Source: Bacteroidales bacterium
GTDB taxonomy: Bacteria > Bacteroidota > Bacteroidia > Bacteroidales > UBA932
DNA length: 37,708 bases
Direction: 5' to 3'
Assembly (NCBI GenBank): GCA_017615065.1
Contig: JAGAAY010000034.1
Location: 1 to 37,708, forward strand
Every line of letters begins with the position of its first letter. Positions within the stretch are counted from its first letter, which is position 1. The notes below the pieces were generated by a model. The model was given only the letters and a program-made list of their open reading frames with translations. It had not been told where the DNA came from and made no database searches. Positions 15,332 to 24,354 of this stretch are shown here, in pieces. The translations under genes and the position numbers were made by a program.

Positions 15332-17431
15332 TTATTTCAATTTAGGATCTGCACCGCTGAAGTCCCAGTATTCTGAACTCCAGTTCATCATCTGTGCGAT
15401 CTGGCTTACAGTCATAGTGGTGCTGGTGGCGCAGTACAGATTGGTAATCAGGTCTTGCGTTCCGGAGTTTGTCACAGTACCGTAGACATCAAGGGTACTC
15501 CAGGCGATAATGTTGGTCACTTCAGAATGGACATCGGTAGTTTTGTAATCAACCGCGCCGATAAAAGCGCCTTTGCTTGCCGCAGAACCGACGATGTCAC
15601 ACTTTTCATAGCTGTCCGTAACGGTGGTGCCGCTCTTGAGGATACCGATGAATCCGCCGATATTGGCACATGTACCGCCTTTTACCCATGTGGTGGTATA
15701 GCAGTTTGTAATAGTGCAGGATTTATCAGTGGCGCCTTCAGGATATCCGACGAAACCGCCGAGATTGCTGGCAGTGCATGTGACGCTGCCGCCTGTTACG
15801 GAACATCTCTCGACCTTTCCGTAAAGCACACCCACAAAACCGCCCACATTCTGGGAACCGGTTATGTTAACATTTTCAATCCTGCAGCACTCGGCGAGTG
15901 AAGTCTTATGCGCCTGTCCGATTGCACCGCCTACACGGTCCTTGGCGGAGTTGATGGTCGCATCCTTTACAAGACTGTTGGAAATATTGTGGGTTGACTG
16001 GGAAACGGAACCGATCAGACCGCCGCAGAATCTGGCAGATGCCGTAATCGTTCCGCCGATGTACGAACAGTAGTCCATCTGGCTGTAATCTGTTCCGGTG
16101 TGGCTGAAGAATCCCACCACGCCGCCGGCCAGGGTGCCGGAGACATTGGTGTTGGTCACGGTGCAGTTGCCAATGGTGAGTCTGCCGTCGGTTTCTCCGA
16201 GGAGTCCGCCCACATATGCGGTTGATGTGATCGAACTGTTCTTGATCTCGATAGAACTGATGCCTGCATCCGTGTCGGCAGGGACCTTGTTGGCAAGGAT
16301 ACCGGCGGTTGCGTTGGCATTCACCGTTGCAGCGTCAATCACAAGATTCTTCACGGTGCCGTTCAGTACGTCGATGAAGCTTGCTCCGAGATGGCTGATG
16401 GTGTGGTTGTCACCGTCGAAGACGATGACCTTGCCGTCGGCACATGAGATGGGAGTCCAGGTGATGCCTTCCAGGTCGATGTCGGCGCCCAGTTTGAAGT
16501 GGACTGTGCTGCCGGCCTGCAGGTCGTCGCCTACGTTGCGCAGGTGATTGGCATTTGTAATAATGAAAGGACTTTCAACCGTGCCTTCGCCGGAAGCGAA
16601 GTGAGGCGTGTCATCCTTCCAGAGGGTGGCGTCGGTGAGGGTGATCACGTTCACCATTCCGGTCTTCAGGGTCGATGCCGTGGTCTTGGTAACCTTCTGG
16701 GTGAAGTTCTTCTCATCGGCCACAATGGACACTACATACGGAGTGGAAGCAGGGATTGACGCCTCGTTCCAGGATGTCGCCATCCAGGCGGTGAGAATGT
16801 CGCCGGCAGCGGGGGCTACATTCTGGAGCTGGAGGCTGAGCTTGTTCGTCTTTGTTTCTCCGTTGCCGCTGTAGAACAGTTCATCTGCGGTGGAAAGCGA
16901 TACTTCCGTGATTGCGGTTACGCCTGCCGGAGGGGCAAGGACGAATTTGAGGACACCGAGCTGCGAGAGGGATCCGCCGTGCTCGGCGGCCCAGTCTTCG
17001 TTGAAGGAGAAGGTGAGATAGGTATCCACATCCACCAGGGCTGCGGAGTACTTGAGGTGAGCAAGACTGTTGTTGCCATTCTGAACCTGAGCGCCCCAGT
17101 CAGCTGTTTTGGCGTCTTCTCCGGGATAGTAGATGGTGAATTTGTCGCCTTTGACCGGAGTGCCGGTGAATTCGGCCTTCTTGGGGGTGAAACCCGACTT
17201 GATTGTGAAAATCTCGGTGGTTTCGCCCACGATGGCCAGCTGGTCGCCGGCCGACCAGGTCCATGCGAGGGTGGTCTTTTCACCGGCCCCGCCCTTTGTG
17301 ATGTCGTCGGGCAGGGTTACGGTAATGGTTATCTGTTCGCCGGGTACGGGAATATCATTCTGGGGGGCTTTGTTGCACGAGAAGAGAATTCCTGCAAGAG
17401 ACAAGGCTATGATGAAATATCTTGTTTTCAT
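15332..17431 (-). CDS. Fimbrillin-like/GLUG beta-helix surface lipoprotein (paralogue 2)
   Basis: 699 residues, lipoprotein signal (ALSLAGILFSC). The N-terminal ~30-270 is the clearest fimbrillin-like domain of the set (WTWSAGDQLAIVGETTE, AEFTGTPVKGDKFTIYYPG). It is followed by FIDVLNGTVKNLVIDAATV and about seven GLUG turns (VGGLLG, AGGVVG, CGGLIG, VGGAIG, VGGFVG, LGGFVG, IGGFIG). The C-terminus is the most divergent of the family: TMTVSQIAQMMNW, YWDFSGADPKLK, and no YHG motif. It starts 20 bp after the DUF1735-GLUG gene and ends 2 bp before the phosphodiester glycosidase. The role is inferred as a surface binding or adhesin-like protein. Confidence 0.86.
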   Translation of the reverse strand: MKTRYFIIALSLAGILFSCNKAPQNDIPVPGEQITITVTLPDDITKGGAGEKTTLAWTWSAGDQLAIVGETTEIFTIKSGFTPKKAEFTGTPVKGDKFTIYYPGEDAKTADWGAQVQNGNNSLAHLKYSAALVDVDTYLTFSFNEDWAAEHGGSLSQLGVLKFVLAPPAGVTAITEVSLSTADELFYSGNGETKTNKLSLQLQNVAPAAGDILTAWMATSWNEASIPASTPYVVSIVADEKNFTQKVTKTTASTLKTGMVNVITLTDATLWKDDTPHFASGEGTVESPFIITNANHLRNVGDDLQAGSTVHFKLGADIDLEGITWTPISCADGKVIVFDGDNHTISHLGASFIDVLNGTVKNLVIDAATVNANATAGILANKVPADTDAGISSIEIKNSSITSTAYVGGLLGETDGRLTIGNCTVTNTNVSGTLAGGVVGFFSHTGTDYSQMDYCSYIGGTITASARFCGGLIGSVSQSTHNISNSLVKDATINSAKDRVGGAIGQAHKTSLAECCRIENVNITGSQNVGGFVGVLYGKVERCSVTGGSVTCTASNLGGFVGYPEGATDKSCTITNCYTTTWVKGGTCANIGGFIGILKSGTTVTDSYEKCDIVGSAASKGAFIGAVDYKTTDVHSEVTNIIAWSTLDVYGTVTNSGTQDLITNLYCATSTTMTVSQIAQMMNWSSEYWDFSGADPKLK

Positions 17432-17451
17432 AATCTGTTCATGTTTTAGGG

Positions 17452-19239
17452 TTAGAATTCATTCTCGTCAAAGTCGGGAAGCTGTCCGTTAGGATCCGGT
17501 TCTTCAGGCTCTTCATTGCCGGTGGGCTTGCCCTTGAGCACGGGTTTCTCGCCGCTGAAGTCCCAAACGCTTGCGCTCCAGCCCAAGCCCTTGGCAACCT
17601 GTGAAAGCGTCTTTCCGCTTGCGGCAGCTTTGCCGTGATAGGGATAGTTGTGGTTTGCACCGGCTACGGGTATAACCACAAGGGGAGAAGAGGGAGACAC
17701 GTCGGCCTGGTCGTACAGGGAGAAGGCATCCGTGTAGTCGAAGAAGATTGCCTCGTTGTACTTCATGGCGGGGTTGCGGAAGCAATTCCTGAGAGTGTTC
17801 CTCACGGCCGTCCAGCCGACGATGGCGCCGCAGCTGTAGTGACTTACGTCACCGGAAGCGGGGTTGCCCACGGTTCCCTCGGCATTCCAGGGAGAATTGG
17901 CCCTGATTTCATCGTTCCACGCAATGCAGTTTTCGAAAATATTGCCGGGATCAACGTCATTGGGGGTTGCAGTTGCCTTGCAGAAGTAACCGCCGATACC
18001 GCCGATACCGAAGGTTCCGTGAACGGTTGCAACGCTGTAGCAGTTGGAGATCGTGATAGGAATGGTGGGATCATCGAGACCTTTGGTGCCTCCGCCGATG
18101 CCGCCCACGCGCTGATTGCCGGTTATGACACCGCTTGTCCAGCAGTCAACGACCTCCACCTCTTTGCCGCAATAGCCAAACAGACCGCCCACGTTGTTGA
18201 GTTTGGAGTTGATGACCACATCGGCCGAGCAGGCGTGCAGGGAGCCGAAAGCCATATTGCCGAAAAATCCGCCGGCGCCGTAGCTGCTAGTGGCACTTGT
18301 GTGATCCAGTTCACCCTGGATATGCACCCGCTCGCAGTCTCCGCGGATGCCCTTGGAGGTGTCCTCAAGACCGCAGTAGCCGGCAAGAATGCCGGCACGG
18401 GCATCGCCGGGCACAATGACTTTTGCATTGGTCAATGTCAGGTCGTAGCACTTGCCGTTAAGCACGCCGAAGAAGCTGGGGTATGAAGCATATTCGCAGT
18501 AGAAGTTGGAAATGGTGTGGCCGTTTCCGTCGAAATCGATACCAAGGGTATACGGGGATTCCCAGTTGAGAGGCTCCCAGTTCTCCACTCCGGTCATGTC
18601 GATATCGTTCTGGAGGCGGAAGTATGTCACCTTGCCTGCAGTCAACTGTTCCTTCATGGCCTTAAGGTCGGCCGCAGTGTACAGGTTAAAGGGATCTTCC
18701 TTGGTGCCGGATCCTGCATTCGGGGCAACATAGGCCTTCTTGAACAGGACATAAGCCTGAGGAGATTCGGCAAGTTCCCACTTGTCGGTGCCGGTTACCT
18801 TGTCGATGGTAAGGGGAAGGATGTAGGTAATTCCATCCTCCAGGCCGGAGGCCGTCAGTTTGAGTTTGGCCGAGGTGGAAGCCTTGCCGTATTTGGGCAT
18901 CATGGCTTCCGCCGTTGCGAATTCGTATGCCGAGCCGGGGCTCATGACATAGGATGTACCGTGGGCTTTGTTGTATGCCTCTGCGGCGTCGGGATCGGCC
19001 TTGAATGAAATGGTGATGGTAAGGTCGGAGACTTTGTCTTCTTCGGCATAGGCGCGTACAAGGATGGTCTTTGCCCTTCCTACAGAGAGTTCAAGCACGT
19101 CCGCCACGTCATCGGCACCCACATAGTAGGTTCCTGTCATCTTGGCGACGGGCTGCTGCTGGCCGTTTTCCTTCTCGGTGCATGCGATGCCAAGAAGAAG
19201 GGCGGGAATAAGCAGGATATAGGAAATATATTTTTTCAT
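17452..19239 (-). CDS. DUF1735/GLUG surface lipoprotein (paralogue 1)
   Basis: 595 residues, lipoprotein signal with a Cys near 20 (LLLGIAC). Unlike the other three GLUG proteins, its N-terminal domain (~35-175) matches DUF1735, a domain common in SusCD-linked surface glycan-binding proteins (DPDAAEAYNKAHGTSYVM, then KYGKASTSAKL and TYILPLTIDKVTG). The GLUG part is shorter: FFGVLNGKCYDLTLTNA and about four turns (AGGFFG, VGGLFG, VGGIGG, IGGIGG). It then has YHGKAAASGKTLSQVAK, WDFSGEKPVLK and a unique acidic tail of about 30 residues ending DFDENEF. It lies 12 bp after SusD, the usual position of a surface glycan-binding protein, and is the best candidate for that role. Confidence 0.85.
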   Translation of the reverse strand: MKKYISYILLIPALLLGIACTEKENGQQQPVAKMTGTYYVGADDVADVLELSVGRAKTILVRAYAEEDKVSDLTITISFKADPDAAEAYNKAHGTSYVMSPGSAYEFATAEAMMPKYGKASTSAKLKLTASGLEDGITYILPLTIDKVTGTDKWELAESPQAYVLFKKAYVAPNAGSGTKEDPFNLYTAADLKAMKEQLTAGKVTYFRLQNDIDMTGVENWEPLNWESPYTLGIDFDGNGHTISNFYCEYASYPSFFGVLNGKCYDLTLTNAKVIVPGDARAGILAGYCGLEDTSKGIRGDCERVHIQGELDHTSATSSYGAGGFFGNMAFGSLHACSADVVINSKLNNVGGLFGYCGKEVEVVDCWTSGVITGNQRVGGIGGGTKGLDDPTIPITISNCYSVATVHGTFGIGGIGGYFCKATATPNDVDPGNIFENCIAWNDEIRANSPWNAEGTVGNPASGDVSHYSCGAIVGWTAVRNTLRNCFRNPAMKYNEAIFFDYTDAFSLYDQADVSPSSPLVVIPVAGANHNYPYHGKAAASGKTLSQVAKGLGWSASVWDFSGEKPVLKGKPTGNEEPEEPDPNGQLPDFDENEF

Positions 19240-19251
19240 ATCGATGTCAGC

Positions 19252-21054
19252 TTAGAATGTTAATCCGTCGTCCCAGCCGGGATTCTGAGTGAGTATTCCA
19301 TTGGTGAGGTTACGGTCGTCGGTGGGAATGGGATAGAGGTAATCCCTGTCCTCATTCCATTTGCGGACGATGGTCTTGTGGAGCCATACGAGGCCGGAAT
19401 TGCCATCCTTCAGGAAAATCTCGTCGTTGAGTTTCTTGGCGGTGGCGGCGGTGTTGCCGTTGGTCTCGGTGTAGATTTCCAGGTCGTTGGTGCCGTTTCC
19501 GTCCACGTCATAGGTGCCGGCGCCGGGGAAATACATGCCGTAGAAGTTGGACTCGAATATCTTGCCTTCTTTCCAGCGCATGAGGTCGTAGTAGCGGAAG
19601 CCTTCCTGGCACAGCTCCACGGCACGCTCGCGGCGGATTTCAAGGATAACGCCCTTGTTGGGATCGGCAAGAAGTTTCGGGCTCTGGTAACCGCCCCATG
19701 CGGCATTGGTGAGGAATGCATCCGGATTGGCATTTGCCGTTTCCATGTTGAGCATTCCGGTAACGCCTGCGCGCTTGCGGAGTTTGTTCACCGACATGTC
19801 AAGGTCGGCCTGGGTGAGGGTGCCGGCTTCGGCAAGGGCCTCTGCGTAGTTGAGGTAAACCTCAGCTGCGCGGAAGAGAATGAGGTCGATGTCGGAAGCG
19901 TTGTTGGTATCCTGCTCAGGAGTTGTGAGATACTTGTCCGGATGATAACCGGAGAAGGTAACCTTGAAATCCGGGGAAGTGGTTACAGTCTCGCCCATGC
20001 GGGTATAACCGGGAGTGCGGATGCTTGCGGCAAGACGCGGATCGCGGTTCTGTGTTTCCTGAACGAAGGTCATGGTTTCCCATCCGCTGATATCGGTGAA
20101 GCGGGAACCGTCTTTCATGAGGAAGCTGGCGATGAGCTTCTTGGTCATGGAAGGGCAGCCGCGTGAACCGGTGGTGAGGGAACTGCCGGAATTGTGATAG
20201 GCGCCGTAGGTCTTGTTGTAATCGCGGGCCAGGATCACTTCGTCGGTGAGATCGGTTGCGTTCATGGTATGGAACAGCTCCCAGTAGCTGGGATGCAGGC
20301 CGTAACCGCTTGTCTGGATGAATTCCTTGGAAACGTCGGCGCATTCCTTGAGATACCACTTGTAGTCGTGGGCATCGGCAGGAAGGGTCTGGAGGTATAC
20401 ATCACTTGCGTGATACTTGCGGAAGGTTCCTTCGAAGAGACAGATCTGCGATTTCAGGGCCATGGCGGTCCACTTGGTCACCTCATAGGCGCTCTTGTCA
20501 ACAGGCAGGTTGTCGATGGCGAAGTTGATGTCTTCGAGAATCTTGCCCATGATGAACTCGCGGTTGTCGCGGGGACGGTTGAGCAGTTCGGTTTCCGTGG
20601 AGCCGATGGTCTTGTCGTACCAGGGAACGTCGCCGAAGCGTTTTACTTTATTAAAATAGAAGTATGCGCGGAAGAAACGGGCCAATGCCTCGTATTTTAC
20701 GCGTATGGCCTGGTCCGGGGTGTTGTCCAGACATTCAAGCAGGGTGTTGATGTTGCGGAGTGCTCCCCAGCTCCAACCTCCGCCGCTTGCAGGAACGGTG
20801 CGCTTGCCCATTTCCTCGTTGGACATGTTGTTCTGGGTGTAATGGTCGTCGTTGGCGATATAAAGGTCGCCTTCCGGGAATGCTCCGTAGAACACGATGG
20901 CGAAAGCCTTGAGCTCACTCTCGCTCTTGAAGAAGGTATCCTTGGTGAGCCTGTCCTTGGGCACGGCGTCCAGGAGGTCGTCGCAGGATGCGAATGAGAA
21001 ACCTGCGAGAAGAACTGTCAAAAGGTAGAATATTTTTTTCATGGCAGGGTTCAT
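19252..21054 (-). CDS. SusD/RagB-family nutrient-binding outer membrane lipoprotein
   Basis: 600 residues from the ATG at 21054, whose A is the last base of the SusC stop (TAATG). A second ATG at 21042 gives a cleaner lipoprotein signal (MKKIFYLLTVLLAGFSFASC) and may be the true start. SusD features are clear: DLLDAVPKDRLTKDTFF, LARFFRAYFYFNKVKRFGDVPW, NRPRDNREFIMGKILEDI, AAEVYLNYAEALAEAG, RRERAVELCQEGFRYYDLMRWKEG (read in parts) and YLYPIPTDDRNL near the C-terminus. It forms the lid of the SusC partner encoded just upstream and precedes the DUF1735-GLUG gene by 12 bp. Confidence 0.95.
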   Translation of the reverse strand: MNPAMKKIFYLLTVLLAGFSFASCDDLLDAVPKDRLTKDTFFKSESELKAFAIVFYGAFPEGDLYIANDDHYTQNNMSNEEMGKRTVPASGGGWSWGALRNINTLLECLDNTPDQAIRVKYEALARFFRAYFYFNKVKRFGDVPWYDKTIGSTETELLNRPRDNREFIMGKILEDINFAIDNLPVDKSAYEVTKWTAMALKSQICLFEGTFRKYHASDVYLQTLPADAHDYKWYLKECADVSKEFIQTSGYGLHPSYWELFHTMNATDLTDEVILARDYNKTYGAYHNSGSSLTTGSRGCPSMTKKLIASFLMKDGSRFTDISGWETMTFVQETQNRDPRLAASIRTPGYTRMGETVTTSPDFKVTFSGYHPDKYLTTPEQDTNNASDIDLILFRAAEVYLNYAEALAEAGTLTQADLDMSVNKLRKRAGVTGMLNMETANANPDAFLTNAAWGGYQSPKLLADPNKGVILEIRRERAVELCQEGFRYYDLMRWKEGKIFESNFYGMYFPGAGTYDVDGNGTNDLEIYTETNGNTAATAKKLNDEIFLKDGNSGLVWLHKTIVRKWNEDRDYLYPIPTDDRNLTNGILTQNPGWDDGLTF

Positions 21055-24000
21055 TAAAGGGTTATGTCGATACCGAAGTTGAAGCTCTTCTGCCAGGGAT
21101 AGATACGTCCGGTACCACCGGTCTGGGCCATTTCAGGATCCACGTATTTGCCGTGAAGGCCGGGAGCTATGTAGAAGAGGTTTTCACCGGTGAAGTATAC
21201 GCGCATCTTCGCGACGGAGATTCTCTTGGTGAGGTTCTCGGGAAGAGTGTAACCGAAGGTGAGGTTCTTGAGGCGCAGGTAGCCGATGTTCTGCAGGTAG
21301 CGGTCGTTGACAACGCCCAGAGGACGTTTTTCATTCATCGACACGTAGCCGTGAGGACGCGGATAGTATGCGTTGGGATTATCCTCGCTCCAGCAGTCGT
21401 CCAGGAAGTCCCTGGGGATGAAGGTCTGGTAGGGACGGTCGTACAGGAACCAGAATGAACGGAAGCCTGCCGGCGGATACCAGTCCATCTTGCCGATGCC
21501 CTGGAAGAAGACTGCCATGTCGAAGCCGTTCCAGGAAGCGTTCAGGTTGATACCATAGTTGTAACGGGGCTGGCTGTTACCGATAATCTGCCAGTCGCCG
21601 CTGTCTCCGACCCTCTCTTTGCCCTTGTCGATCTTGCCGTTGCCGTCAAGGTCGACGAACTTCATTTCACCTGCGTACAGGCCGTTGGGAGAAGTGGTTG
21701 TGGTGGGGAAGATCTGGGCGTCGTTTACCAGGGACTGGTCCACGGTGTAGGCCGCAGCTTCCTCATCGGTTGCGAAGAGGCCGTCTACATGGTAGCCCCA
21801 GATTTCGCCGTAGGTCATGCCCTCGTAGTAGGTCTTTGCGAAGAGCTTGTCCGGGTTGTTGAAGCGGGTGATGTGTGAGATATAGTCACTGAAGACCAGG
21901 CTGGTGCCGTAGTTGAACGGTTTGCCGCCGAGCATGAAGGAATCTCTCCAGCCCACGGAAATTTCGTAACCCTTGGTACGGAGGTCAGCGGTGTTCTCCT
22001 GAGGCACTGATGCACCGTAAACTGAAGGCAGGGGCTCGCCGGCGGTGAGCATGTCCTTGGTGTCACGGATGTATGCTTCTGCGCTCACGGTGAGACGGTT
22101 CTGGAGGAATGCCATGTCGATACCCAGGTTGCTCTGGATTGAACGTTCCCAGGTGAGGCCCGATGATACGGGGGCGCTCAATGTGGCCTGAGGAAGGTTG
22201 GCGCCGCCCAGCAGATAAGAGGACTTGCCGTCTGTGGAGATGGTCTGGATGGCAGGGTAGTATGCACTGAGCTGCTGGTTTCCGAGCTGACCGAAGGAGA
22301 AACGCAGTTTTGCGCTGTCCCACCAGGTCTTGAGGGGCTGGAAGAAAGGCTCTTCGGAGAGTTTCCAACCCAGCGATGCGGACGGTGAGAATACCCAGCG
22401 GCTGCCGCGGAGGAAGCGGGAAGAACCGTCGTAACGGGCGTTCAGTTCCAGAAGGTATTTGCCCTTGTAGTCGTAATTCAGACGTGTGAAGTAACCGGCG
22501 GTCTTGAGTTCGTTCTGTCCGCCGCTGGTTTCCATGCGCTTCTTGCCGTCCGGGTCGGCGGGATCCGCACCTACGAGGTCCTGGTCGTTCAGTTCAGTGG
22601 AGTAGAGGTTGTAGCCCTTGAGGCCCAGGTCCTTGATCCAGCGGGTTTCGTAGTTGACGCCGGCCATGGCCTTGAAGTTATGGGAATCGGCAATGGTCTT
22701 CTCATAGGTGGCGTACAGGTTGTATGCCTGGTAGATGTTTGTAGTGGCGCTTTCCGTAAGTACATCATAGAACGCCGAGTTGTCGTTCTTTACCAGAACT
22801 TCGCCGGGATACTTGGAATAAGTACCGTTGACGGAACGGTTGAGGTAGCGGCTGTACTTGAGCGCGTAGGTGTAGTCACCCTTGATCTTGAGGCCCTTGA
22901 AGGGGGTAATCGTAAAGTCGATGGTCTCGCTGAGGTTGTCCACATTGTCCTGGTTGAAGTGGTCGCTGTTGAGGAGCATCAGCAGACCGTCCATGGCTTC
23001 GTATCCATTGTACTTGGTGGTGTAGATGTTGGTGCCGTCCGGGTTCATTGCCGGATAGCTGGCAAGCACGTGCACGGTACTCTTTGCAAAGTTGTTGTTG
23101 ATACCGCTCTGTCCGGGATAGAAGTATGAGCTGTTGAAGTAGCTCAGGTTGGAGCCGATGCGCAGCCAGTCGGTTACGTCGAATCCGAGTTTCACACGCA
23201 GGTTCACACGGCTGTAGTGGTCCGGATCCTGTTTGAACATACCCTGCTCGTAAAGATAACCGCCGGATACCAGGTAATTGACGGCACCGGTTGAACCGCT
23301 CATGGTAATCATGTGGTTCGTGGTGGGCTTGATGTCGTTGTACAGGACATGGTACCAGTCCGTATTGGCATAGTAGTTATAGACGTCACGACCGTTTTCC
23401 TGGGTGATGACAACCCAGGGGCGGCTGGGATCCTCCACCTTGTCGTTGCGGCGGGCATAAAGTTCCTGCATGTCGGTATCGGAGTAGTTTGCATACTTGG
23501 TGCCCGGGCTGTACCTTTCCCAGAACAGGTTTGTGAGGTATACGTGGTCGTAACCGCGGGATTCATAGTCCGTGCTGGTGGTGGGGGCGGTAACACCGAA
23601 GCGGCCGCTGTAGGTGACCTTTGCACGGCCTTCCTTTTCCTTGGAACCGTTCTTTGTGGTGACCAGGATTACGCCGGCCGAGCCCTTTGCACCGTAGATG
23701 GCTGCTGCTGCAGCATCCTTGATGACGGAGATGTTGTCCACATCGGCAGGGTTGACATACTGGATGTCGCCTTCAACGCCGTCGATGAGAACGAGCGGGG
23801 TGCCTCCGTTGATGGAGTTCCAACCGCGGATGTTCAGCGTGGCGGCCTGTCCGGGACGTCCTGAACCTGATGTGACGTTCAGGCCGGGCACTGAACCCTG
23901 GAGCATATGGCCCACATCAAGGGCGGAACGGTCCTGGAGTTCTTCGGCCTTGATAACCGACACGGCACCGGTGAGGTTGGTCTTCTTCTGGGTGCCGTAA

Positions 24001-24326
24001 CCCACCACTACGACTTCCTCGAGGAGGTTGGAGTCGGTTCTCATGATGATGTCAAGGCGGGCCTGGCCGTTGGTTTCCACGGTTTCCGTGGTGTATCCAA
24101 GGCAGGAGAAATCCACCGTGGCACCTTTGGCGATGCGGACGGAATAGTTGCCGTCGAGGTCCGTGATGGCGGTGGCGCCGCCGCGGACCATTACTGCCAC
24201 ACCGGGCAGAGGCAGACCTTCATCGTCCTTGACTACGCCCGACAGGGTGTAGGTTTCCTGGGCCCAGGCGGCGATGGAGGCCATCAGCAGCACAAGGGAC
24301 AGGAAAATTCTGTGAATCTTGGTCAT
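21054..24326 (-). CDS. SusC/RagA TonB-dependent transporter (no STN domain)
   Basis: 1090 residues. Signal peptide 1-22 (LVLLMASIAAWAQ), then directly a carboxypeptidase-D-like domain (~26-95: SGVVKDDEGLPLPGVAVMV), then the SusC plug (EEVVVVGYGTQKKTNLTGAV, DVGHMLQGSVPGLNV, LNIRGWNSINGGTPLVLIDG, VIKDAAAAAIYGAKGSAGVI in parts) and a TonB-dependent barrel. Absence of the STN domain fits the lack of a sigma/FecR pair beside this operon, so control must be by another route. It overlaps the SusD gene by 1 base and follows the serpin gene by 28 bp. Substrate unknown. Confidence 0.96.
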   Translation of the reverse strand: MTKIHRIFLSLVLLMASIAAWAQETYTLSGVVKDDEGLPLPGVAVMVRGGATAITDLDGNYSVRIAKGATVDFSCLGYTTETVETNGQARLDIIMRTDSNLLEEVVVVGYGTQKKTNLTGAVSVIKAEELQDRSALDVGHMLQGSVPGLNVTSGSGRPGQAATLNIRGWNSINGGTPLVLIDGVEGDIQYVNPADVDNISVIKDAAAAAIYGAKGSAGVILVTTKNGSKEKEGRAKVTYSGRFGVTAPTTSTDYESRGYDHVYLTNLFWERYSPGTKYANYSDTDMQELYARRNDKVEDPSRPWVVITQENGRDVYNYYANTDWYHVLYNDIKPTTNHMITMSGSTGAVNYLVSGGYLYEQGMFKQDPDHYSRVNLRVKLGFDVTDWLRIGSNLSYFNSSYFYPGQSGINNNFAKSTVHVLASYPAMNPDGTNIYTTKYNGYEAMDGLLMLLNSDHFNQDNVDNLSETIDFTITPFKGLKIKGDYTYALKYSRYLNRSVNGTYSKYPGEVLVKNDNSAFYDVLTESATTNIYQAYNLYATYEKTIADSHNFKAMAGVNYETRWIKDLGLKGYNLYSTELNDQDLVGADPADPDGKKRMETSGGQNELKTAGYFTRLNYDYKGKYLLELNARYDGSSRFLRGSRWVFSPSASLGWKLSEEPFFQPLKTWWDSAKLRFSFGQLGNQQLSAYYPAIQTISTDGKSSYLLGGANLPQATLSAPVSSGLTWERSIQSNLGIDMAFLQNRLTVSAEAYIRDTKDMLTAGEPLPSVYGASVPQENTADLRTKGYEISVGWRDSFMLGGKPFNYGTSLVFSDYISHITRFNNPDKLFAKTYYEGMTYGEIWGYHVDGLFATDEEAAAYTVDQSLVNDAQIFPTTTTSPNGLYAGEMKFVDLDGNGKIDKGKERVGDSGDWQIIGNSQPRYNYGINLNASWNGFDMAVFFQGIGKMDWYPPAGFRSFWFLYDRPYQTFIPRDFLDDCWSEDNPNAYYPRPHGYVSMNEKRPLGVVNDRYLQNIGYLRLKNLTFGYTLPENLTKRISVAKMRVYFTGENLFYIAPGLHGKYVDPEMAQTGGTGRIYPWQKSFNFGIDITL

Positions 24327-24354
24327 AGGTTGAATGGTTAGATATAATGAAAAA

